Shown here: positions 39,953-50,100 of the stretch, in pieces
Layout: every line of letters starts with the position of its first letter
Numbering within the stretch: position 1 is the stretch's first letter
Origin: Symsagittifera roscoffensis
Lineage: Eukaryota > Xenacoelomorpha > Acoela > Convolutidae
Assembly: GCF_963678635.1 (NCBI RefSeq)
Contig: NC_087062.1
Span: 24,946,177 to 25,010,176 of the forward strand
Direction of reading: 5' to 3'
DNA: 64,000 bases
Notes under the pieces: model-generated
The model's database searches: none
What the model was told of the DNA's origin: nothing
The model's input: only the letters and a program-made list of their open reading frames with translations
Made by a program: the position numbers and the translations under genes

Positions 39953-42136
39953 CTAATAATTTATCTCTAGGGCGTTCCTGGCCGTGGCCTCTATTGCACT
40001 ATTAACTTGCGTTACAGCTTTCACTGTTTTCGTTGGCAGTTCCGCTCTTGGTGTTTCTAAGTTTTTCGTTTCAAATTCACCTTGTCTATTTCTCTGGTTC
40101 TGTACCGCTACTAACGCCAACTTGTGTTTTGGATGACTCTGATTCTCGACTGCCTCCCAGAACAACGGACAGTCCATCCTGAAGTGCCCCTCTTGGTTGT
40201 AGAAGAAGCATCTTGCACCTATTTTGATGATCAAGCCACTATAGAACTCGTGTTCCTCCATCTGGCTCATATCTTCCTCATCGGGTGCATATCCCAAACT
40301 CTTCATGCCCTGCTTGTATGTTGTGCAATCCGCCACGTGATGATCAGCTGACCCGCAGTTCGCGCATGATCTACGTTTAACCATGTCATCTCTGGGCTTG
40401 TACCATGACGACCTTTGTGGTTGATTCCCCCCTTGCGTATTCCTGCTATCTGAATACGAGTATTTCTTGGGTTTCATTAGCATGTACTCTCTTGACTTCT
40501 GTCTCATCTCTTCTGGAGTCGGTGCACTGTCTTTCGACAATGTATAGTATGTTGCTAACATTGTTCTCAAGTCATCACTCTTTACCCCGTCAATGAACTT
40601 TGAGGCGATGCTAAAGTTCCTTCTATTGGTGGATTCTTCCGGGTCACTCCTTCGTCTCAAGCTCTCAAGATTATCTAGGAACCTGTCTATCGATTCATCG
40701 TCCCTTTGCCTTCTCTTTTCAAATCGCATCATTGCTTGATGACCCTTCATGCCTGACCCGAATTGATTTAACAATATCTCGAAGATTTTATCTGCTGTGT
40801 CGCGTTCCTCTTCCTTCTTCGCAACCACGCATTTCAACGCCGTGCCTTCCAAGTTGCTGAGTATCGCTGTGCATGCTTGCCTCTCATCGTTCAAGTTGTC
40901 TTGTTCCAAGTGCAACCTCATGACTTCTACCCAAGTGTCAATGCATCCATCTGAATCATCCTTGAATTCTTTCAGTTTTTTGAAAGTTTTCCTGAATTTG
41001 TTGCTTCCTCTGTCACTCGAGTCGGTGTTCCTTGTGGCGAAGGCTTCTAGTGTCCTGTTCATCATTTCCCAGGTGCTTGCCCATGTCATGACATCCGGTC
41101 CCACGTTGTTGTGAGTCGTGGAGGTGGAGACCCCTGGACCACTCGTTGTGTTTGCTGTTCCACTCTTCATAATCGCTTTGCCCCCCCCCGGTGCTGTACT
41201 CGCAGCATCCCGGGGTAATGGTAACGGTGTTGACTGACGTTTGTTCCGTTGTGGTTCCACGAAGTCAACTCTATTGCCTTGCGTTCGCTCCGCTGCTGGC
41301 CTGTTTTGTGACGTTGAGTTCCTCAAGATGGCGTCTAACTTTGTCTGTATTGCACTTGAACTCTCAGCCTGGTCCCTACTCATCGTATCCATTCTCGTTT
41401 CCAAACTCCCCAACTGGCTATTCACTGCGTCATATCGTTGCTTCATTTCTTGCATGTCTTTTCTGATGTTCTTGTCTCGCTCTTCATCAGTGGTATCTAC
41501 CTTGTCCGACATCTGCTGAAGCCTTTCCTCTGTCGCTCTTGCTAGATTGAAGTAGCTGTCCAGGTACTCATGTTTGTTGTTTTTTATTTCTTTCCTTATC
41601 ACATCTCTATCCTCTTCGCTGTGCTTCAGTTTCTTGTCTATCTGATCTAGCTTTGCCATCAAATCGCCTAGCTCAAGAGTAGCTGTTCCATGGTCAGTTG
41701 TTGTCTTGTTGTTGGTTGCTGTTCCCGGTCTGATCTGGTCTTCGTTTTGGTCGGTGTCTGTCGTTCTCGTGGAAACTGTTCCGAATGTTTTGCCTTTCTC
41801 GGCTTTCGTTTCTTCCACTGCTGCGTCTCTCGACTTCATTCCGACCATTATCGCCAATCTTTCAGTAAAGGACGTTCTTTTTGCTTGAGACTCGTCCTTC
41901 ACCGTTTCTGGCGTGTTTCCTGTTGTGTCCTCCACATTGTCTACTGGTGAGAACTCCATGGACTTTGGATTAGGTTCTTCCGCATTCGGCATCGGTGTTG
42001 ACTCTGTCGTCTTCTTTTCCACCTCATCCTCACTCTGGTCCGGTGTCTCTAGTTCAATCTCGATGGCGGGTTCTGCTTGTTTCCCTTCCGTGCCCTCTTT
42101 TGCCCTGTTCTCTGTATTACTCCTCGTGTTGACCAT
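39953..42136 (-). CDS. gag: Element C gag polyprotein, 727 aa, open
   Basis: Residues 1-165 are acidic and Ser/Thr-rich. About 170-290 form a long charged coiled coil (LMAKLDQIDKKLKHSEEDRD onward). After a basic linker comes the capsid-like helical region (about 380-540: RKTFKKLKEFKDDSDGCIDT, FEILLNQFGSGMKGHQAMM, FLDNLESLRRRSD). The nucleocapsid part carries two CCHC knuckles: CANCGSADHHVADC (about residue 590) is intact, CFFYNQEGHFRMDC (about 640) has Tyr for the second Cys. The retroviral-type Gag forms the particle and packages RNA. The start MVNTRSN lies 2.7 kb inside the LTR. The carboxy end is a TAG in frame with the next segment. It is the only long intact gag in the window. Confidence 0.9.
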   Translation of the reverse strand: MVNTRSNTENRAKEGTEGKQAEPAIEIELETPDQSEDEVEKKTTESTPMPNAEEPNPKSMEFSPVDNVEDTTGNTPETVKDESQAKRTSFTERLAIMVGMKSRDAAVEETKAEKGKTFGTVSTRTTDTDQNEDQIRPGTATNNKTTTDHGTATLELGDLMAKLDQIDKKLKHSEEDRDVIRKEIKNNKHEYLDSYFNLARATEERLQQMSDKVDTTDEERDKNIRKDMQEMKQRYDAVNSQLGSLETRMDTMSRDQAESSSAIQTKLDAILRNSTSQNRPAAERTQGNRVDFVEPQRNKRQSTPLPLPRDAASTAPGGGKAIMKSGTANTTSGPGVSTSTTHNNVGPDVMTWASTWEMMNRTLEAFATRNTDSSDRGSNKFRKTFKKLKEFKDDSDGCIDTWVEVMRLHLEQDNLNDERQACTAILSNLEGTALKCVVAKKEEERDTADKIFEILLNQFGSGMKGHQAMMRFEKRRQRDDESIDRFLDNLESLRRRSDPEESTNRRNFSIASKFIDGVKSDDLRTMLATYYTLSKDSAPTPEEMRQKSREYMLMKPKKYSYSDSRNTQGGNQPQRSSWYKPRDDMVKRRSCANCGSADHHVADCTTYKQGMKSLGYAPDEEDMSQMEEHEFYSGLIIKIGARCFFYNQEGHFRMDCPLFWEAVENQSHPKHKLALVAVQNQRNRQGEFETKNLETPRAELPTKTVKAVTQVNSAIEATARNALEINY

Positions 42137-42574
42137 GCTAACTGAAAAGTTCTTCTTTGTTATCTTTGGACCATTGATGTCGTTTTACGTAGCGACGAGT
42201 TATATTTTGTCTTTGCTTCAGTAGATCTTTTTTCAGCCACCGGTACCCTGCTCCGCCTCATTATTTTTATTTACAATTGTTCCTATTTACAGTATTACTA
42301 TATACAAAATTCTACTCTAAGGTTAAAATCTCTTTTGACAAAATCAATAAAAAGAGATTTACAATTTAATAAAAACAACGTTTCCTAAGCTTTTTGAAAA
42401 TTCTATATGTTCTTGATCCCCACAGTACCGGATCTTTATGACTGGTTAGAAAATTTAATTTTGCGATTGGTTACTTCAACCTGTCTTAGTACTCTTTAGT
42501 ACCGCCACCCCCCTTCTTTATACTGTTCCAAGACTTCCTCTCTACTGTCCCAAGACTATTCAGTGCTGTCCCAG

Positions 42575-43205
42575 TACTTCCTGTTAGTGTCCCAAGACCA
42601 CTGTCCCAAGACCCTTGACCTAAGACGATTGTCCCAAGACTAGTGTCCCAAGACCACTGTCCCAAGACTACTGTCCCAAGACTACTGTCCCAAGACCAGT
42701 GTCCCAAAACCACTGTCCCAAGACCACTGTCCCAAGACCACTGTCCCAAGACTACTGTCGCAAGACTACTGTCCCAAGACTACTGTCCCAAGACCAGTGT
42801 CCCAAGACCACTGTCCCAAGACCACTGTCCCAAGACTAGTGTCCCAAGACCACTGTCCCTAGAACACTGTCCCAAGACCACTGTCCCAAGACCACTGTCC
42901 CAAAACTACTGTCCCAAGACAACTGTCCCAAGACCGGTGTCCCAAGACCACTGTCCCAAGACCACTGTCCCAAGACCACTATCCCAAGACCACTGTCCCA
43001 AGACTACTGTCCCAAGACTACTGTCCCAAGACCAGTGTCCCAAGACTGTGTCATACCAAGACTGCTCTGGTTCAAGACTGTCCCAAGACTGCACCGTCCC
43101 CAGACTGTCCCAAGACTGCACTGTCCCAAGACTGTCCCAAGACTGTACTGCTCCAAGACCGTCCCCAGACTGCAATGTCCCAAGACTTCTTCGGTACTGT
43201 CCCAA
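42575..43205. repeat. 14-bp minisatellite
   Basis: About 40 units of GTCCCAAGACCACT and variants (TACT, CAGT, TAGT endings) run head to tail. The units toward 43.1 kb are more diverged, e.g. GACTGCACTGTCCCAAGACT. It lies in the leader of element C. Confidence 0.97.
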
Positions 43206-44126
43206 GAGGTGTCACTAAGTGTCTGGATAGTAGGATCTCTTCTTCTTCGTTGTGGGGACTCTTTAACCGCTGTACCGTGTACCACCACTTGAGCTCTAGT
43301 AAAAATTTTCCCAAAATCCCTATCTTAAGGGCCAAAATCCAAATCCTGACCTCACCCTGTATTTATCTCCCTCTCGTTGTTTCAGGCTATTTGAAACCCC
43401 ATTTTCTTCGCAGGTATCTTGTGATCACCTGTTCGTTCAAATACCAACAACAAATTTTCACCAAAACGTAAAAATTTAAACAGGAAAAATTACAAAAAAC
43501 AGAGAGATGAACCCACCTAAAATTCAAAGCTGACAGATGTCAACCTTTGTCCGAAAAAATTTCTGGTACCCGATTGCCACGCGTTTTCCTCCCCCCTGCT
43601 AGCAATCTTATGGAGTATCACAAAAACTGTCTATGTCCGTTCCCCCCCTTCCGATCCGAACAGGGTACCTACCTTAACTCGATGTTAAATTTGGATATCC
43701 GCTTCTTATAACCAATGCGTGTAAGTATCTAATGTAACTAAATCGACGATGCCGAACGATTAGTTACTCTAATGTGTCCCCCCTTTTTACAATTTACAAC
43801 CACCAACCTCTAACCTAACCAGACCCTCTTCTAACCTCCCCCCTCTTTAGCCCCCCTCTTAAGCCGAAAAATCCCTTAAGCGCCGGGTGCTAAACTTCTC
43901 GAGAGAAAACCGTAGACCTGTTTCCAGGCGTGCTTGTGTAAAAACTTCCTCAAAACAATGGGGCTCCGCTTATCCAATTTTACACTTATTTCCTATAATG
44001 TAATGTGGATTTTAACGATACCCGTTTGCCAAACTTGAAAACACCCCTGTGCGTCCTCTTCTTGTTGTAGCGATCCCGTGCTGGTTGTCCCCTTGACGTG
44101 CACTGCACTTGACACCAGCACCACCT

Positions 44127-44318
44127 TCCCACTTGGCTGGTCACCTCTTCCAGTCAAGTTTCCTAGCGCTTCAGCTCAGTCCTTGTGAACCACTTTCCCA
44201 CTCGGCTGGTCACCTCTTCCAGTCAAGTCTCCTAGTGGTCCGGTTCTGTCCTTGTAAACCTTTTTCCCACTCGGCTGGTCAACTCTTCCAGTCAAGTCTC
44301 CTAGAGGTCCGGCTAGGT
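44127..44318. repeat. About 68-bp tandem repeat, three copies
   Basis: Each copy starts TTCCCACTCGGCTGGTCACC (first copy CTTGG), continues with TCTTCCAGTCAAGT-TCCTAG and ends with a variable CTTGT-AACC segment. It lies in the leader of element C. Confidence 0.9.
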
Positions 44319-44790
44319 TGCAAGCTATCTGAAAACCCTTAACAACGCCCCCCACTGGGGCACCTTATTGAAGTCACTGGTTTAGATTGCTAGATTGATC
44401 GAAACGATCGGTCTTATAAAACAGTATGGGTATACTGTTTAATTAATATAAAGGTTTGATCCAACTAATCTGGTATCCAAGTCACTGTCTTTTTTTTTTA
44501 TGGTTTTTGTTCCTTTTTCTATACTTTTTTCTTGTTTTTGTTCCGCTTTTCGTTTTTGTTCGTCTTTTTGCTCGTTTTTTTGGCCCCCCAGTTACCCCCC
44601 TTACTCGGTTAGCTAGGCCTCGTTCGGAGAGCGTACCAGGAAGTTTTCTCAAGTTTTCTTAAAAAGCTATCACGGTACAACCGGAAGGTTTACACGTTCC
44701 CGCTGAACCGTACCACCGGTACTCTAGAATGGGCATGCAGCCCGGAGCTGTGTCAAGTGGGTTCAACTCCGTAGTCATGATGTCGTAAAA

Positions 44791-44806
44791 ACGTCCAGGA
44801 GCGCCA
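44791..44806 (-). promoter_or_regulatory. Primer-binding-site candidate of element C
   Basis: TGGCGCTCCTGGACGT begins 11 nt after the LTR end on the minus strand. The first 12 bases recur at the same distance from a B-type LTR end at 28017-28028. The matching tRNA is not identified. Confidence 0.6.
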
Positions 44807-44817
44807 TAAAAACACTA

Positions 44818-46634
44818 TGTAACAGTCTCCTACTTCGGTCACATATGAGGCTTAAGAAAAATAGGCCCTATAACCATTGGCTCAAGAGTCAGGGACACTA
44901 TCTCTTGTGTTTTTCTACCTCAAAAACGGTCGGAGCCAATTCGGTTCGCTTGCGACATGAGACTAGAACCCGTTACAGCTTAAAGGCTACTACCAAAATA
45001 TCCCCCCACTCTAGAAAATAAGAACGTTCCCATACTTAGGTCTCGAGATACCCAAAAAACACGAACGCCGTTAAAAACAGGGTCGGAACAATCCGTTAAG
45101 TTACTTTTCATTAGACAGTGGAACTTTGATCCATTTCAGATGGATCAACCTAAACCTCGCCTTATCTCAACATAACAATCATAAAACACACTCGAGAAAA
45201 CTAAATTTGGTACTTACATAGCAGCACGCTTGGGACACAGAGTAATTAAACTAATTAACGACTCTGGCATAAATATAATCAAATTTAACTCAAGAAGTTT
45301 TCTATGTGACATTCGACCAGAATGTGAAAAATGCAATCTCTGCAGAATTCGCATTTTTAGCAGCGAGCCTTCCGGATTGGTGATTATTAAGAACTAAGAA
45401 CGTTATTGGAACGATTGGCCAAACGGTGAGGGCTGGAAAATTCTGGTATTTTAAAATTTTGAAAATTCGAATTATGACGTCATATTTCTGAGAAATGTCA
45501 GAAACGGCCATTTTGGCTAAAACAAGAAAGAAAAACAGAACAACATTAGCTGCGCTAACAACAACTACGAAATCGAGATTGGAAAACAACAACGAGTTAC
45601 AGAGTAACAGAGAACACTCCGAGTTGCAACTATTGTGCCGCTACAATAGTTGCAAGGCCGTTGCGAACAACGGTGAAGGGTGAAAGACGGTCTTCCGGAT
45701 TAAGAAGAAATCAGTATTAACAAGCTTGATCCAGCAGATTTGTCAATCCGGAGGGGTAAAGGAACTGAAACTTTTGTCCTGTTACATAAACTTTTAGCTT
45801 CCTGTCATGTCCTGACTTGAATTTAATTAACATCTAGATTCATTTTGATAAGGATGAGAAGCTAGGAACTGGGGGAAAGGGTTGATCCATCTTCGATGGA
45901 GATGATGATTTTTATCTACTGAACAAAAACAATAGTAATATAATAAGTAGTAGCCCTGTTTTTAGGAGTGACCTCGTGGTCTGGGGATACTGAGACCCAG
46001 CCATGAGCTCACTATTTCTGCATTTAATCTAGTTAATTTGAGTGTTTTGACCGAAGCCGAAAGCAGTAACGTTTTTGTCGACCCGATGTTAGAAAGACCA
46101 CCGAAAAGTACTGGCTTGGTAGAGACGGTGAAAAGCATGCAAAGCTCTGTTTAGACGTTAGCCAGTCGTCTTAAGACTTAGTTTTGTCTTCCGTTGATAT
46201 GTATCTTCCGGGCGAATGTTACACTAACGATGAGTTCCAATCAAAGGAAACAAGTTTTAACTCAAGAATATAGTTTTGGATCTGGACCATTGGGAGACTT
46301 CACTTGTCCGCCTTTCCGTTGAAGGTTCACAATGGTCCAGTTGATTTTAGCTCTGCTCTCGTATTTGTTCGGTCTCCTATATCAGATAGGACAGCTCTAC
46401 TCTAGTTTTCTACGATGGAAATTGCGAATAGCAATTTCCCACTGTATATGTTTGACAACTCTCCCGCAATTGTTAATTCGGTCGTTCTGATTTCTTATTT
46501 GATGTTTTCAGTTGTCGCGAGAAAACTGAGCATAACAGGCTCCATTCGAATTTTTGAAAAATAAAACTTCACTCCAAAATCACGTATATTCGTGTCGCTC
46601 AAGGTCAAACTTCTAGATATGACCGACTGGCACA
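44818..46634 (-). mobile_element. Element C 5' LTR, split by a solo LTR
   Basis: It matches 29525-30463 in two blocks, 44818-45304 and 46224-46634. The break is the 919-bp B-type LTR. Without it the LTR is about 895 bp. Confidence 0.92.
45305..46223 (+). mobile_element. Solo B-type LTR inside the C 5' LTR
   Basis: 919 bp beginning TGTGACATTCG and ending CGAATGTTACA (imperfect inverted ends TGTRACATTCG), flanked by CTA at 45302-45304 and 46224-46226. The empty site is preserved in the other C LTR at 30053-30055 (TTTTCTAACG). The left half matches 28703-29524 and the right half 46635-47094 and the reverse complement of 28041-28452. It is the complete reference copy for this LTR family. Confidence 0.93.
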
Positions 46635-47094
46635 TGCACTCAAACTATTTCATACGAATTTTTAGCTTCCTAGTCATGCCCGGAATTGAATTTAATAAAC
46701 ATCTATATTTATTTTCTAATAATGAGAAGCTAGGAGTTGAGGGAAAGGGTTGATCCATCTTCGATGGAGATGATGATTTTTATCTACTGAACAAAAACAA
46801 TAGTAATATAATAAATAGTAGTAGCCCTGTTTTTAGGAGTGAACTCGTGGTCTGGGGATACTGAGACCCAGCCATGAGCTCCCTATTTGTGCATGTAATT
46901 AAGTTAATTTGAGCGTTCTTGTCGAAGCCGGAAAACAGTAACGTTCTTGTCGACCCGATGTTGAAAAGACCACCAAAAGAACTGGCTTTGGTAGAGACGG
47001 TGAAAAGCATGTAGAGCTTTGTTTAGACGCTGGCCAGTCGTTTAATAACTTAGCTTTATTTTCCGTCGATATGTACTTCCGGGCGAATGTTACA
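46635..47094 (+). mobile_element. Element B 3' LTR, right part
   Basis: It continues the LTR started at 28703, matching 45790-46223 up to GGGCGAATGTTACA. It ends 101 bp before the B9D2 start codon and has the same orientation as that gene, so it could influence its transcription. Confidence 0.88.
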
Positions 47095-47195
47095 TTGTTA
47101 AAGCTAGAAAAGCAAAAGATCGCAAGATGAAGTCGATTTTATTCAAATTAATTTAACTGCCATGTTCAATTTCCATATTCAGTTTTTAGATATTC

Positions 47196-50100
47196 ATGGC
47201 AGAATTGCATATAATTGGAGAAATTGTCGGTGGCGATGGTTTTCCTGAAAATAGTTTATTCTGTAAATGGAGTGTTCACGCAGGTTGGTTTTAGAGATAT
47301 TTCATGTCGATGAATTGGAGTGTCTCATAGTTATTGGTCTTGTTATTGTTCAGGAGGTGCCTGGAAGTTGCTTGCTGGGAACAGAGAAGGGCAGACACAG
47401 GCAGATTCCCCGATGGACGAAGAATTTGCTTGCTGGAATCATCCATTGGATCTACATTTTGTAACGAAAGGAATACAAGGTAATTTTGAGAGTCTGCAAG
47501 CTAATTAGGTGGAATTTGTATTCAAAATGGAATATCTTGAAATAGTAAACCAATAGTAATAATCATTATGGCCTTATACTGAAGTGTAGAGAAACCTCGG
47601 TTGTCTATTGTTTCCGTAACCCCAAAAACACAGGCAAATTGAAAAGTTCGAACTCAAGAAAGCTGAAATGATTTGATTTTTTGAACGTATTTCGAATGTC
47701 GAAGACAAAATCACTTTCAAATCTTTTAAGTTTCAATTTTTTCAAGTGGCACGCTTTTCTTTAAGGTATCCATCAAGTTTAGTGGAAACGGGAACCATGT
47801 GTGTTTTTTTATCCAGCCGGGAATTCAGAAATTTAAATTCCAATTGTGAAGCATGGCTCTATGATGAACAGGAGTCGAGCGGCGTTATGTCTGGCTGCGA
47901 TGTAACTGAAAACCGAGTTTTGTGTAAGGCGTGAAGTATGAAAGACTTGAAATCTCCCAAGCAGGCGCATCACTTTGGATCTTTCACTTATGCAATAAGC
48001 TTTAATTAAGCATCACTTCGTTTTTTTTTTGTGGACTTCATAACCAAAAAAATTAAAGTCGTAATGTACTTTAACAAGCAAGCGTTGAGCAACAATTTTC
48101 AATAAATTTAATACGAAGAAGGTTGGAATATGGATAATTTCAGATGAAAATTTGCTAGTGACTACATGGTAAACAATTGCATTAGTGTGGGTTATTTTTA
48201 AATGAGATTTGATTAACCTTAAATAAAGCTCTCAAAGGGTCATGTGTGGTCTCATGTTACAGCCCTTTCAATCGTGGATCAAATTCAAAAAACCATTTCT
48301 CAAGGGTTTACAATACCAGTCAAAAGTCTTAGATCAGTGATGTCCAGTTAAAAAAGTTAAACCAATATTAACCATTAACCAATTAAAATTTTTAATCAAA
48401 TCGGTTTAACCAATTTTTCTCTTAAACAGTGATAAAACAAATCATAAATACCCTCAAACTTATAGTATGGTAGGAGAAAGAGCTTAGGCTACAAGTGTTA
48501 ATGAATTAAAGTTTCAATTAATTTCTCGCTAGCGTTTGCGAAGCGCAGCTTTGCCTTTGTGTAAAAATGAAGCAAGCTCCCTTATCGAACAGCAAAAGTG
48601 TGAAGATCACAAAAAACGTGATCGATTTCTAGTTTTAAAGTGGATTTCCAGCTGAATAAATGAATATTGATCCAGTTTTCTCAAATTGGGTTAATTTTCT
48701 CAAAATATTGTCAATCATTACTTGCTCTTAAATTTCGAAGAGCTTAAAAGCCATATATTTTGTCTGTTTGAAATTAGAAAGTTATCAAAAAACAGTTTTC
48801 CAAGTGTCTGATACGTATATTTAACTAATTTTGCGTTCGAGTTTTCAAATTGACCTTAGCTGATTGAAAACGTACAAAAACTTTTTTTTGATGAGCTTAA
48901 TAATTTTTTTTTGTGAATTTCAAACAATTGTTTAATTTGTAAGCTTTGGTTCTGCTTTAATGGCAGGTCAAGGTTTGTTTCAAGCAAATTGAATTTGAGC
49001 AAAACTTTTTTGCAGTCTAGTGGAATTTAGTAGAACTGAAGTTCAGATTTTCTATAAAAAGAGTAAATTTGGTACGTTTGACAACGTATTCGTTCAAAAA
49101 AACAGCAGAAAACTTATAACATAATAGTTTCCTAGAAGGCGCTGAAAGAAATATCGAAGTGAAAGATGTAGTTTTTATTGTTAAAGCTACTAACCAATGT
49201 CTTAATATATTATTAGTATGTCTTAATCTAAACTTCAAACTTTTTTGGCGCAATAATCAAGAAAAGGAAAAAACTAGAAGACCCACGAAGAGAAACTTCC
49301 TCGTCATTTTCAGTTGTCGGAAAAAACAACTTCGTGGAAGAGATTCGTACAATGATTTAATTCGAAATCAGAAGTAAAACCAGCAAAAAATTACACGAAA
49401 CCACTGAAAAAAAAACATTGTAATGTTAGAAATTAAGTTTTGCATAGGCTCAAGTTTTAGGCACTCTTAGTACAGAACATGTTTATCATGTACTGTTTCT
49501 TCTTTCTGAAGACAATTTAAAAAAATGGTTTCACTTTTTTCATTTAAATTAGCTACTAGTTTTTTTCTTCGTTTCTAAGAACAAAGAGTTTTGACTAACT
49601 GAGTTACTAGTTTTTGTTGATTTTCATTTCAGGAAAATGTGATTTTTTTTTCGCTGGCATACATAATTTGGTCAAAAAGTTTTGTCAACTGGAAAACTTT
49701 AGTGACAGGCGTATTTTCACCATGTCTGCATTTTATATATTTATTCTCTTCGAAGATTTTTCCTTATGTTAGTAGCTAATTTCAAGCTCAAATTTTGTTT
49801 AAAGTATTTCGGAAAGTTTATTTTGGCTTAAGTTGTGCGTGTGTGTTTAGGTCACTTGAAAAAGTTGCACTCAATTTTTCGATGAAAAAAATTGTTTACG
49901 GCCCAATAGGTGTGTACCGAATTTTTGTAGGCTTAGAGAACGCCTGGTAAGTTTGAACTGCAAATAGTCCTTTATGCGTTTTATATTGGACCTCATTAGA
50001 GGCATTCTTATTACGTTAGAGAATAGCCAGCTTCATCAAACCGGAAGAAAGACTTTTGGGTTAACACCTAGTTTAACAGAATCACTTGAATTATTTTACC

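Larger units (their letters stand above)
42137..44817 (-). other. Element C leader between LTR and gag
   Basis: The 2.7 kb between LTR and gag is non-coding and unusually long. It holds the PBS candidate, a set of about 68-bp tandem repeats and a 14-bp minisatellite. The plus-strand open frame at 42643-43218 and the minus frames over the same repeat are by-products of the 14-bp period, which keeps all frames open. Confidence 0.75.
29525..46634 (-). mobile_element. Element C: structurally complete 17-kb Ty3/gypsy element
   Basis: Two long direct repeats, 29525-30463 and 44818-46634 (the latter holding a 919-bp insertion), bound an internal region with all parts in minus-strand order: PBS candidate, leader, gag, protease, RT/RNase H, integrase, macro-like domain, ORF X, polypurine tract. 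The LTRs begin TGTGCCAGTC and end GACTGTTACA, i.e. TG...CA. Comparing about 460 bp of the two LTRs by eye I count about nine differences. The outer flanks read TGA (29522-29524) and TGC (46635-46637), a possible 3-bp target duplication with one change. The element interrupts the 3' LTR of B. Gag is open; pol has about nine lesions, so C could only move with proteins supplied by another copy. Confidence 0.9.

Noticed and set aside
42575-43205. CRISPR-like array
   Set aside because: Head-to-tail 14-bp units without unique spacers, in animal DNA inside a retroelement leader.
42643-43218. 191-residue plus-strand ORF with SQDHCPKTTVPR repeats
   Set aside because: It lies entirely in a 14-bp minisatellite; a period not divisible by three keeps several frames open on both strands. 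No start context or domain.
45305-46223. DNA transposon with 11-bp inverted ends and 3-bp duplication
   Set aside because: Considered first because of the 3-bp duplication, but copies of the same sequence sit next to a polypurine tract (28703) and a primer-binding site (28041), which makes it an LTR.
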